DNA of 16,550 nucleotides from CAZKRU01 sp964555235 (GTDB lineage: Bacteria > Verrucomicrobiota > Verrucomicrobiia > Methylacidiphilales > CAMAQI01). The stretch lies in the NCBI GenBank assembly GCA_964555235.1, contig CAZKRU010000086.1, positions 1 to 16,550 of the forward strand. Direction: 5' to 3'. Under the pieces are notes generated by a model. The model saw nothing but the letters and a program-made list of their open reading frames with translations. It searched no databases and had not been told where the DNA came from. Shown here piece by piece: positions 1 through 8,995 of the stretch. How positions within the stretch are numbered: position 1 is the first letter of the stretch; each line of letters begins with the position of its first letter. Made by a program: the position numbers and the translations under genes.

Positions 1-2
1 TT

Positions 3-935
3 TTAAATCCCATCACCTTCACTTAAAAGTACCCTTTTTGCAGAGGTCTCAGATTGGGAGTAGGGGGTAGAATGATCTTCGGTGGGAAGGTTGAGGAGCG
101 TTTGCATTTCGCGCTCCGAGAGGCCTTCGCGCAAATCAACTAGATCATTATTCAGAATGAAATTATAAATCTGTTGAGGATGGAGATCCATGCCAACGTT
201 TTTCAAAATCTGGTATTCGGTATGAATACACGCGCCTTGTTGTCCCAGATTGATCACAGATTGGGGAAGTTCTTTTTCGAGATGAGAACGTACGGTAGAA
301 GACTCTTCCACGCCATGACCATAAATCATCGAATCCCCCAGGAGTACAATGCTCGCTTCGGTTCGAGTCGTCGGATTTCGGAATCCTAATCCATCGGTTT
401 GATGAGTCCAATGGTAGTCATTGAAGAACATCGCGCGGCGATAATTCGGACGCATTCGCAAGAGATGCAGTTGGGAGTCATATCGGTAAATTCCCGATCC
501 GGTATCATAATAGCCGGAACCAAGATGATTCCCAAACGAAGCGGGGATCAGATCCAAGGAAAGTCGCAATCCAGCTTCTACCATTCCAAGGCAGAGGAGA
601 AGGCTGATGATCGTTAGGGAGAGATCTTTACCGTAGATAATGAAAACCGTCTGACACCATCCGTCCCATCTCGAAAGTCCGAGCGTCGTCATCAAGCCGT
701 TTCGTGTGGGGAGAATGCTCTTGGCTAAAAGGAGTAGGGTCAAGATCGAACCTTCGAACAGCATCCTTCCGTTAGAATCCATCAGACGGATAAAAATATT
801 TCCAAATTTTCCAATATCAAGTCCATCAGAAATCAGTGCATAAACGGTCAGGAAGATCCCGAGATCAATCAAACTCATATACGCTTGTACAGATGGCGTG
901 TTTTTTCCTGGGTCAGAATTTTCGGTGGGTGCCAT
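3..935 (-). CDS. Membrane protein with partial SGNH/GDSL hydrolase-like domain
   Basis: Predicted 310-aa protein using the ATG at 935. A longer reading from a TTG at 1043 would overlap the divergent gene and lacks a Shine-Dalgarno, so I prefer 935. The N-terminal third has about three hydrophobic segments: near residues 20-35, 58-76 and 105-130. An extracytoplasmic-looking domain follows, carrying SGNH block I (LLGDSMIYGHG, Ser at about residue 202), a block II-like NLGQQG, and a block III-like FILNNDLVD. The catalytic DxxH block V expected further downstream is absent: the frame stops only about 50 residues after block III, in a poorly conserved-looking tail ending SEGDGI. The gene may therefore be truncated or frameshifted, or be a non-catalytic relative. 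Proteins of this kind are often acyl or sugar esterases linked to surface polysaccharides. The substrate cannot be told. It is divergent from a carbamoyltransferase gene. Confidence 0.7.
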   Translation of the reverse strand: MAPTENSDPGKNTPSVQAYMSLIDLGIFLTVYALISDGLDIGKFGNIFIRLMDSNGRMLFEGSILTLLLLAKSILPTRNGLMTTLGLSRWDGWCQTVFIIYGKDLSLTIISLLLCLGMVEAGLRLSLDLIPASFGNHLGSGYYDTGSGIYRYDSQLHLLRMRPNYRRAMFFNDYHWTHQTDGLGFRNPTTRTEASIVLLGDSMIYGHGVEESSTVRSHLEKELPQSVINLGQQGACIHTEYQILKNVGMDLHPQQIYNFILNNDLVDLREGLSEREMQTLLNLPTEDHSTPYSQSETSAKRVLLSEGDGI

Positions 936-1042
936 CGGTGAGTGAACACTAAAACGCAATAGTAAAAACTCAATTTTAAAACTTTCTGGAATGCCTTGCG
1001 ATTTCGATGGGAATTGTTTTAGTAAGTGTTGAAGTGAAATCA

Positions 1043-1275
1043 ATGCAAAGCAGTAGTCAATTTATTCTGGGGATTTCAGCCTTTTACCACGATAGCGCTG
1101 CCTGCCTTGTTCGTGACGGGGAACTGGTGGCGGCAGCTCAGGAGGAGCGATTTACTCGGAAGAAGCACGACGAAAATTTTCCAACGAATGCGGTGGAATT
1201 TTGCTTAAAAGAGGCCGGCATTGCTGTGGGTGAGTTAGATGCGGTTGCGTTTTATGAGAAGCCATTCGTAAAAGG
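1043..1275 (+). CDS. Carbamoyltransferase, NodU/CmcH family, N-terminal fragment cut by assembly gap
   Basis: The first 77 residues are readable before the run of N. They start FILGISAFYHDSAACLVRDG and continue with AAAQEERFTRKKHDENFP, the typical N-terminus of the O-carbamoyltransferases (NodU, CmcH, TobZ relatives). These transfer a carbamoyl group from carbamoyl phosphate to hydroxyls of sugars or antibiotics. Family members are usually near 550-620 aa, so well over a kilobase should follow. None of it is found to the right of the gap. The start is the ATG at 1043, which places the GISAFYHD motif about 10 residues in, as is usual; an ATG at 1007 is in frame but adds an atypical leader. No clear ribosome binding site is seen. 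Modified saccharide or secondary-metabolite synthesis is possible, and the divergent SGNH-type gene would fit a surface-glycan locus, but that is inference. Confidence 0.88.
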
Positions 1276-1375
1276 NNNNNNNNNNNNNNNNNNNNNNNNN
1301 NNNNNNNNNNNNNNNNNNNNNNNNNNNNNNNNNNNNNNNNNNNNNNNNNNNNNNNNNNNNNNNNNNNNNNNNNNN
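1276..1375. other. Scaffold gap, 100 N
   Basis: Exactly 100 consecutive N, the conventional placeholder for a gap of unknown size. It interrupts the carbamoyltransferase gene on the left and begins on the right inside tandem repeats next to a transposase remnant. Repetitive sequence probably broke the assembly here. Any reading frame drawn through it is an artefact. Confidence 0.98.
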
Positions 1376-1447
1376 TGGAAGGCAATGGGGACGTGGAAGG
1401 CAATGGGGACGTGGAAGGCAATGGGGACGTGGAAGGCAATGGGGACG
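1376..1447 (+). repeat. Four perfect tandem copies of an 18-bp unit
   Basis: The unit TGGAAGGCAATGGGGACG occurs four times without a mismatch (1376-1393, 1394-1411, 1412-1429, 1430-1447) and probably continues into the gap. The last 8 bases of the unit (TGGGGACG) are also the first bases of the inverted-repeat arm that starts at 1440. The array therefore seems to be an expansion of the element's edge. The frame reads WKAMGT repeats but shows no sign of being coding. Confidence 0.95.
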
Positions 1448-1679
1448 TATCCAAACTAATGACTATTGACAGGGGGAGGGAGTTGGGATAGATGGGTTTT
1501 GCTCTTGATGAGGGAGCGGGGAAGGATGGGGCTCAAGCAGATGGCCGAGAAAGTGGGAATGACGGGAGAACGAGCGATTTCGACAGCGCTCCGACGGTTA
1601 CGCAAGAAAATGGAAAAGGATGATGGACTACGGAAGATTTACGAACAACTCAAAAGTCATTAGTTTGGATACGTCCCCA
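1440..1679 (+). mobile_element. RAYT/REP-like element remnant with 25-bp inverted arms
   Basis: The arm at 1440-1464 (begins TGGGGACGTATCC, ends TAATGACT) is the perfect reverse complement of 1655-1679 (begins AGTCATTAG, ends ACGTCCCCA). Together they bound a 240-bp unit that holds only the C-terminal part of a transposase-like protein. Terminal palindromes next to a RAYT-type (IS200/IS605-related, HUH) transposase are characteristic of REP-associated elements. The catalytic part of the gene is missing, either deleted or lost in the adjacent gap. The right arm contains the stop codon of the fragment and ends 11 bases before hrpB. Confidence 0.75.
1466..1663 (+). pseudogene. C-terminal fragment of RAYT-like transposase (helical DNA-binding tail)
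   Basis: About 65 residues are readable from a TTG, running GGGSWDRWVLLLMRERG, then MGLKQMAEKVGMTGERAIS and LRRLRKKMEKD, ending QLKSH. The middle looks like a helix-turn-helix of the DnaA-domain-IV/transposase-tail type: a short helix, MAEKVGMTG turn, then AISTALRRLRKK as a basic recognition helix. RAYT (TnpA-REP) proteins often carry such a tail after the HUH catalytic domain. In-frame stops (TAA, TGA) lie directly upstream within the left arm, so no complete transposase is encoded here. No Shine-Dalgarno precedes the TTG. I consider it a remnant; a small free-standing DNA-binding protein is the alternative. Confidence 0.6.
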
Positions 1680-1690
1680 ATAACTCAGCG

Positions 1691-4237
1691 ATGGATGGGG
1701 GGAATGTTTTGAGTCTGCCCATTCTGGAAATTCGCGAGGCGATGGTGGAATCGCTCCGCAAGGTGAATCGGTTGGTGATTCAGGCACCGACGGGTTCGGG
1801 AAAATCGACGCAGGCACCTCAATATATTTTGGATGCGGGATTGGCCGGTTCTGGGCAAGTGGTGGTGCTCCAGCCGCGGCGATTGGCGACTCGAATGCTG
1901 GCAAAGCGGGTGGCCGAGGAGCGTGGGGTGGCTTTGGGGCAGGAGGTTGGATATCAGATTCGGTTGGAGAATCGCACCTCAGCGGCGACGCGGATTCGCT
2001 TTGTCACGGAAGGGCTTTTGTTACGGCAGATGTTGCATGATCCGGAGTTGCGAGGCATCGGAGCGATTTTCTTTGATGAATTTCATGAGCGTCATCTGGA
2101 GGGGGATATTGCGCTTTCGAAAGCACGGGAGATTCAGGAGCGCTCCCGCCCGGATTTAAAAATCATCGTCATGTCGGCAACGCTCGCCATGGAGACGTTG
2201 CGGGAGGTTTTGGAGCCGTGTGCGGTGGTGCAGTCCGAAGGTCGGATGTTTCCGGTGAAAATGGAATATCTGGACAAACCGTGGGATCCTGAGCGGTTTC
2301 CAGTCTGGGATCTGGCAGCAGAAGAGTGTGAGCGATTGATGCGGGAAAATCCGGAGGGCGATGCGCTGATTTTTATGTCAGGAGCGTATGAGATTCAACG
2401 GACGGTTTCCGCGCTTCAACAGTTTACCCGGGATTGGTTGATTCTTCCGCTGCACGGGGAGCTTCCTCCGGAAGCCCAGGATGCTGCGGTGCAGCGTTAC
2501 GAGCGGCGCAAGGTGATTGTTTCGACGAATGTGGCAGAGACCTCGCTGACGATTGATGGGGTTCGGATTGTGGTCGATAGCGGCTTTGCCCGGATGGCCA
2601 AATATGATCCGCATCGCGGAATCAACACGCTTCTCATCGAAAAAATCAGTCGCGCTTCGTCGGATCAGCGGGCGGGGCGGGCAGGACGTACGGCTCCCGG
2701 GGTTTGTCTTCGGCTTTGGACGGAGCGGGAGCATTCGCAGAGAGCCGCGCAAGAATTACCGGAGGTGAAGCGACTTGATCTGGCAGAAGTCGTCCTGATG
2801 CTCAAAGCGGCGGGGGTTTCCGATTTGAAAACCTTTCGATGGATTGAGGCGCCGCTCGAGAAATCGCTTCAAGAAGCGGAACGGCTTTTGACTTTATTGG
2901 GTGCGATTGAGGGTTCGGGGGGAGCGATTACGGAGACCGGACGTCAGATGATTGCCTTCCCGGTGCATCCCCGTTATGCGCGAATGTTTTTGGCGGCGAA
3001 AGCGTGGGGAGGAGGGCGAGCGGTGGCGTTGATGGCGGCATTGACGCAGAGTCGCTCGCTCCTTGTTCGGAATGCCGACAAGAAGACAGTGGAGCGGCGT
3101 GCGGACGTTTTGGGAGAGGCGCACTCGTCGGATTTCTTTTTGCTCATGCGGGCATGGCGTTATGCGGAGGGGTGTCGTTATGATGTAAGTCGATGTCGCT
3201 CGCTGGGAATTCACGCGCAAAGTGCCCGTTTGGTGCGCCCACTCTTTGAGCAATTTCTAAAAATCGCAGAAGCGGAAGGATTGGATATTTCGGAGAAACC
3301 GGCGGCCGATGAGTTGTTGCGAAAATGTCTTCTGGCGGGGTTTGCCGATCAGTTGGCGGTTCGTCTGGATGGAGGAACGCTTCGATGCGCGCTGGTCGGT
3401 GATCGTCGCGGAGTGATCTCTTCAGAGAGCGGAGTGCAGCAGTCGCCACTCGTCGTTGCGTCGGAGATTCAGGAAATTGAAGGAAAGGGGCGAGAGCTTT
3501 CGGTGCGATTGAGTCTTGTGACGGCCGTAGAAGAATCGTGGCTCCCGGAGTTATTCGGAAATTGTTTTGAAACGGTCGATCGATTGGTTTGGGATGAAAC
3601 GCTCAAGCGGGTTCAAACCGAGAGCGGCGTCGCTTTTCGCGGATTATCTTTGCGGAACAAACGTCGTGAAGCGGAGACGTCCGAGGCGGCGAGTGCCTGT
3701 CTTGCGGAGGCGATTCGGCGTTATGAGTTGCCGTTAAAAGGATGGGATGAAGCGGTCGAGCAATGGATTCTTCGTGTGAATGCGCTGGCCGGTTGGTGTC
3801 CGGAATTGGAAGTGCCGGTGATTGGGGAGAAAGAGCGTGAATTTTTGAGGCTTCAGATTTGTGAAGGGGCGGTCAGTTATAAAGAGATCAAAGACCACGA
3901 GATCTGGCCGGTACTGCGCCAATGGCTTTCTCCGCTGCAATCGAAGACGCTCGAGGAGCAGGCGCCGGATCGAAAAGAACTTCCCGGAGGACGGCGCGCG
4001 AAGATTGAGTATTTTGCAGATCGGTCACCGACGTTGAGCGCGAGGATTCAGGATCTTTATGGAGTTGAAGGGGATATTCGAATTGCGATGGGACGCGTCC
4101 CGGTCACGATTTCCATTTTGGCTCCGAATCATCGTCCGATCCAGACGACGCAGTCGCTCACGCAATTCTGGCGGGAGACGTATCCGAAGCTGAAAGTGGA
4201 ATTGCAACGAAAGTATCCGAAGCATACATGGAAATGA
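1691..4237 (+). CDS. hrpB: ATP-dependent RNA helicase HrpB (DEAH/RHA-type)
   Basis: An 848-aa superfamily 2 helicase with the usual HrpB length and domain order. The RecA1 domain has Walker A GSGKST at residues 35-40, the HrpB-typical motif II DEFHER at about 129-134, and SAT at 162-164. The RecA2 domain has motif V STNVAETSLTIDGV and motif VI QRAGRAGR at about 326-333. Helicase-associated domains follow, and then the conserved HrpB C-terminus with LPGGRRAKIEY, RVPVTISILAPNHRP, and a final QFWRETYPKLK...YPKHTW. HrpB proteins are cytoplasmic NTP-dependent helicases linked to RNA processing in some species; the precise substrate is often unknown. The start ATG lies 11 bp after the transposon arm and no clear Shine-Dalgarno precedes it. 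The insertion may therefore have replaced the native promoter region. The gene looks intact and stands alone. Confidence 0.97.
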   Translation: MDGGNVLSLPILEIREAMVESLRKVNRLVIQAPTGSGKSTQAPQYILDAGLAGSGQVVVLQPRRLATRMLAKRVAEERGVALGQEVGYQIRLENRTSAATRIRFVTEGLLLRQMLHDPELRGIGAIFFDEFHERHLEGDIALSKAREIQERSRPDLKIIVMSATLAMETLREVLEPCAVVQSEGRMFPVKMEYLDKPWDPERFPVWDLAAEECERLMRENPEGDALIFMSGAYEIQRTVSALQQFTRDWLILPLHGELPPEAQDAAVQRYERRKVIVSTNVAETSLTIDGVRIVVDSGFARMAKYDPHRGINTLLIEKISRASSDQRAGRAGRTAPGVCLRLWTEREHSQRAAQELPEVKRLDLAEVVLMLKAAGVSDLKTFRWIEAPLEKSLQEAERLLTLLGAIEGSGGAITETGRQMIAFPVHPRYARMFLAAKAWGGGRAVALMAALTQSRSLLVRNADKKTVERRADVLGEAHSSDFFLLMRAWRYAEGCRYDVSRCRSLGIHAQSARLVRPLFEQFLKIAEAEGLDISEKPAADELLRKCLLAGFADQLAVRLDGGTLRCALVGDRRGVISSESGVQQSPLVVASEIQEIEGKGRELSVRLSLVTAVEESWLPELFGNCFETVDRLVWDETLKRVQTESGVAFRGLSLRNKRREAETSEAASACLAEAIRRYELPLKGWDEAVEQWILRVNALAGWCPELEVPVIGEKEREFLRLQICEGAVSYKEIKDHEIWPVLRQWLSPLQSKTLEEQAPDRKELPGGRRAKIEYFADRSPTLSARIQDLYGVEGDIRIAMGRVPVTISILAPNHRPIQTTQSLTQFWRETYPKLKVELQRKYPKHTWK

Positions 4238-4260
4238 TTGGCGCGCTTGGAATAAGAGGT

Positions 4261-4355
4261 TCCTCACACGAAGGCACGAAGCTCACAAAGAGGTTTCTCC
4301 CATTTAGAAAAAACAAAAAATGGATTTTCTTGGTGCCTTTGTGGCTTTGTGTGAG
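4261..4355. repeat. Imperfect inverted repeat, 16-bp-motif family (copy 1)
   Basis: Between hrpB and carA, the left arm at about 4261-4290 (CCTCACACGAAGGCACGAAG and following) is the imperfect reverse complement of the right arm at about 4327-4355 (CTTGGTGCCTTTGTGG and following). They are separated by an A-rich loop. The transcript would fold into a long hairpin that could end or protect the hrpB message. The same 16-bp motif occurs inverted at 11092-11107 and 11276-11291, so it belongs to a dispersed family. The rest of the 208-bp spacer shows no gene. Confidence 0.75.
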
Positions 4356-4445
4356 ACGGTTCCCTTTACTCGGTTTTTACTTCTTTTACATATTAAATAA
4401 ATTTTCCTTTCCACTCCAGAAACTGCGGGTTAAATCACCCCGCGA

Positions 4446-5633
4446 ATGGACCATACTAAAGCGATTCTGGCATTGGAAGATGGAACGATTTTTCGGGGCT
4501 TGGCCTTTGGTGCCTCTCAAGAATCGCTCGGCGAAGTCTGTTTCAATACGTCGATGACCGGATATCAGGAGATTCTGACGGATCCTTCCTATCGCGGTCA
4601 GATCGTGACGATGACTTATCCGCAGATTGGAAATTACGGGATCAATGATTTGGATGTCGAGTCGGCCCGCCCGCATGCTTCGGGGTTTGTCATTCGTGAG
4701 CTTTCTCCCCGGGTGAGTAATTGGCGGAGTCAGGAGTCGCTTGATTCGTATCTCAAAAAGCACAACATTCCTGGAATTTCAGGAGTCGATACCCGGGCGT
4801 TGACGAAGCACTTGCGGACGCGTGGAGCGATGCGCGGGGTGATTACGACAGAAGCTTTGAGTGATGCGGCGGTAGTGGCTCGAGCGAAAAGTTTCGATTA
4901 TGTCGGTCGTGATTTTGTGAAAGAAGTGACCTGCGAGAAGCCGTACGATTGGGATCCGGAATCGACGGTGAGTCGGAAGTGGTCGCTGGTTCAGGGAACC
5001 CGTCCGGTCGGGGCTCCGGCGTTGACGGGCGAGGACTATCGCCTTCCGTTGCCTCCGGTGAAATATCGGATTGTAGCGTATGACTTTGGAATTAAATGGA
5101 ATATTCTTCGCTCGTTACGTCAGAATGGATTTCAGGTCCGAGTCGTTCCGGCGACTTATCCGGCTGAGGAAGTCCTCAAGGAAAATCCCGATGGCGTTTT
5201 CCTCTCGAATGGCCCGGGCGATCCCGAAGCACTTACTTACGTGCATGATAACATCCGGAAGCTTTTAGGGAAGAAGCCGATCTTTGGAATTTGTTTGGGG
5301 CACCAGATGCTCGGTTACGCTTTTGGCGGTAAGACGTTCAAATTGAAATTCGGACATCGGGGAGGAAATCAACCGGTGAAAGATCTCAAAACCGGTCGCG
5401 TGACGATTACCTCGCAGAATCATGGATTTGCCGTCGATCCGGATTCGCTTCCGAAGTCGGAAGTCGAAGTGACGCAGATGAATTTGAATGATAAGACCTG
5501 CGAGGGAATGGTTCACCGAAAACTCCCCGTCTTTTCCGTTCAATATCACCCCGAAGCGGCACCGGGGCCTCATGATGCGGATTATTTTTTCGGAGAGTTC
5601 TCCAAGATGATTGAGACGGGGAAGGCACCGTAA
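4446..5633 (+). CDS. carA: Carbamoyl-phosphate synthase small (glutamine amidotransferase) subunit
   Basis: A 395-aa protein, close to the family size of about 380. The N-terminal CarA domain begins AILALEDGTIFRGLAFG and contains the signature FNTSMTGYQEILTDPSY and a GVDTRALTKHLR segment. The C-terminal class I glutamine amidotransferase domain has FLSNGPGDP, the nucleophile elbow FGICLGHQ (Cys283), and the catalytic pair in QYHPEAAPGP (His368, Glu370). It hydrolyses glutamine and channels ammonia to CarB, giving carbamoyl phosphate for pyrimidine and arginine synthesis in the cytoplasm. carB is not adjacent and must lie elsewhere. The ATG at 4446 puts the conserved N-terminus in the right place; no strong Shine-Dalgarno is seen. 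The upstream 90 bp has no recognisable regulatory site. Confidence 0.98.
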   Translation: MDHTKAILALEDGTIFRGLAFGASQESLGEVCFNTSMTGYQEILTDPSYRGQIVTMTYPQIGNYGINDLDVESARPHASGFVIRELSPRVSNWRSQESLDSYLKKHNIPGISGVDTRALTKHLRTRGAMRGVITTEALSDAAVVARAKSFDYVGRDFVKEVTCEKPYDWDPESTVSRKWSLVQGTRPVGAPALTGEDYRLPLPPVKYRIVAYDFGIKWNILRSLRQNGFQVRVVPATYPAEEVLKENPDGVFLSNGPGDPEALTYVHDNIRKLLGKKPIFGICLGHQMLGYAFGGKTFKLKFGHRGGNQPVKDLKTGRVTITSQNHGFAVDPDSLPKSEVEVTQMNLNDKTCEGMVHRKLPVFSVQYHPEAAPGPHDADYFFGEFSKMIETGKAP

Positions 5634-5700
5634 GGGATCGCCTGAACTAAAATTCATCGATCTGGTTTCGTTTCCTTCGGTAATATTGTTGAATTGTTCG

Positions 5701-5728
5701 TTGACGGGGTTAGGCTCTATGTTAGATT
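5701..5728 (+). promoter_or_regulatory. Candidate sigma70-like promoter for the toxin-antitoxin pair
   Basis: TTGACG at 5701-5706, a 16-bp spacer, then TAGATT at 5723-5728, only 9 bases before the antitoxin ATG at 5738. Transcription starting 6-8 bases after the -10 would give a nearly leaderless message, and indeed no Shine-Dalgarno is seen. The -10 matches consensus at 4 of 6 positions. Confidence 0.4.
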
Positions 5729-5737
5729 ATTTCTATC

Positions 5738-5995
5738 ATGAAAACTGCAACCGTTGCTGATTTGCGTAATCATTTTCGTCGTGTTTCCGCTTGGATTGAG
5801 CACGGTGAAACCGTTCAAATTCTTAAGCGAGGGCGTGCTTTTGCTCAATTAACTGCGGTGTCGACGGCTGCTGCTCCAAAAATCTCAAAGCCTGATATCA
5901 TGAAACAGTTGCGTGAGGTATGGGGGAATAAAGTTTTCACGATGGAGGAGGTAAAAGCGATGCGTCGAGCGGAACTGGAGGGTGAAGAGGGATGA
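5738..5995 (+). CDS. vapB: Antitoxin of a VapBC-type pair, Phd/YefM-like fold
   Basis: An 85-aa protein starting MKTATVADLRNHFRRVSAWIEHG, followed by TVQILKRGRAFAQL. This is the compact N-terminal DNA-binding and dimerisation pattern of Phd/YefM-class antitoxins (ATVADLRNHF helix, then beta strands with KRGRAFA). The C-terminal part, about residues 50-85 (KQLREVWGNKVFTMEEVKAMRRAELEGEEG), would be the flexible toxin-binding tail. It should neutralise the PIN toxin encoded immediately downstream and repress the shared promoter. Its TGA overlaps the toxin ATG by four bases (ATGA), so the two are translationally coupled. The family assignment rests on the N-terminal pattern and the neighbour. Confidence 0.88.
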   Translation: MKTATVADLRNHFRRVSAWIEHGETVQILKRGRAFAQLTAVSTAAAPKISKPDIMKQLREVWGNKVFTMEEVKAMRRAELEGEEG

Positions 5996-6453
5996 TCGCT
6001 TATCCTGACACTTCATTTCTATGTGCGCTCTATCGAATGCAGGCGAATTCCCGAAGTGCTGCCAAACATTTTGCGGCCATGTCGGAGCCGCTTTCAGTGG
6101 CTTCGCCATTACTCTACGAATTTCGTCAATCGACCCGTTGGCAGGTTTATCTTCATGGAAAAGATCCGCTCAAGGGTTTTGATCGATCGACCGCACAGGC
6201 GGCTCTTGCGATTTTACAGGCGAATATTGCGGGCGGCGCTCTGATCGTTGTTCCTGTCGATTGGGCTGATATTGCGGGAATTGCGGAGGGTCTCTCCTCT
6301 CGATACACTTGGACGGGGGGATATCGTGGGTTTGATATCTTGCATGTTGCTACGGCACTACATCTCGGAGCACGTCAGTTTCTGACATTCGATGTGAATC
6401 AAATGAAGTTGGCAAAAGCGGAGGGATTGGAGACTCCGCTAAAATCCACTTGA
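5992..6453 (+). CDS. vapC: PIN-domain ribonuclease toxin (VapC-like)
   Basis: A 153-aa protein of PIN-domain size. The four acidic positions of the PIN active site can be placed: Asp6 in AYPDTSFL, Glu43 in LLYEFRQS, Asp115 in YRGFDILHVATAL, and Asp134 in FLTFDVNQ. The C-terminal HLGARQFLTFDVNQMKLAKAEGL is typical of VapC proteins. These are Mg-dependent endoribonucleases, commonly cleaving tRNA or rRNA when freed from the antitoxin. The exact target cannot be predicted. The start ATG overlaps the antitoxin stop. A perfect 11-bp hairpin 31 bases after the stop may end the transcript. The pair sits between carA and purL with its own candidate promoter, as an independent accessory module. Confidence 0.93.
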   Translation: MIAYPDTSFLCALYRMQANSRSAAKHFAAMSEPLSVASPLLYEFRQSTRWQVYLHGKDPLKGFDRSTAQAALAILQANIAGGALIVVPVDWADIAGIAEGLSSRYTWTGGYRGFDILHVATALHLGARQFLTFDVNQMKLAKAEGLETPLKST

Positions 6454-6484
6454 ATGGTGAGGTAGTCCTTCGCCACTGCACCTT

Positions 6485-6511
6485 TTTGATATCGCCGTTT
6501 GCGATATCAAA
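6485..6511 (+). terminator. Perfect 11-bp hairpin after the toxin gene, possible terminator
   Basis: TTTGATATCGC at 6485-6495 pairs perfectly with GCGATATCAAA at 6501-6511 around a 5-base loop. A short T tract (CTTTT) follows, and a run of five T's precedes on the other side, so it could act weakly in either direction. The stem is AT-rich and the T tract short, so terminator function is uncertain. An alternative is a protein-binding palindrome. Confidence 0.5.
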
Positions 6512-6523
6512 CTTTTAGCATTT

Positions 6524-6611
6524 CTTGGTAGGGAGACCTCTCCGAGGGCGCCGTTCTGCATTCCTCTTCATCCCAAAGCCGCGGCGGGGTCGTCGACCCT
6601 GTCCTACCAAG
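6524..6611. repeat. Dispersed palindromic repeat, copy 1
   Basis: Outer arms CTTGGTAGG (6524-6532) and CCTACCAAG (6603-6611) are perfect reverse complements. Inside is a hairpin GGGGTC/GACCCT (6586-6591, 6595-6600). The 88-bp unit aligns along its whole length with 10934-11021 at roughly three-quarters identity by eye. Shared blocks include GGGAGAC, CGTTCTGC and ATCCCAAAGCC. The remaining 126 bases before purL hold no gene and no convincing promoter. Confidence 0.8.
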
Positions 6612-6737
6612 CGTAGAATCGGGATTTGAGTGTGAAAAAGCGGTCATTTTAGGGGTGATTTTTTGTGATCGATTCGTTCTGAGTATTTTTCACTAAAAAT
6701 CCCTGTTCAAACGCAAAATTGACGCTATCCAAAAGGC

Positions 6738-8987
<2,250 letters not shown>

Positions 8988-8995
8988 GTTGACCC

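Noticed and set aside
936..1043. Longer start (TTG at 1043) for the minus-strand SGNH-type gene
   Set aside because: It would overlap the divergent start codon of the carbamoyltransferase and leave no promoter space; the ATG at 935 is more plausible.
1007..1459. 150-aa reading frame crossing the N gap and ending in WKAMGT repeats
   Set aside because: It joins the carbamoyltransferase start to tandem repeats through undefined bases; the part after the gap is not protein-like.
2069..2094. DEFH instead of DEAH in the helicase motif II as a novelty
   Set aside because: DEFHER is the normal motif II of HrpB proteins.
6612..6737. Purine riboswitch or PurR-type operator upstream of purL
   Set aside because: No conserved guanine-riboswitch junctions or PurR-box palindrome could be found in the 126 bases before the gene.
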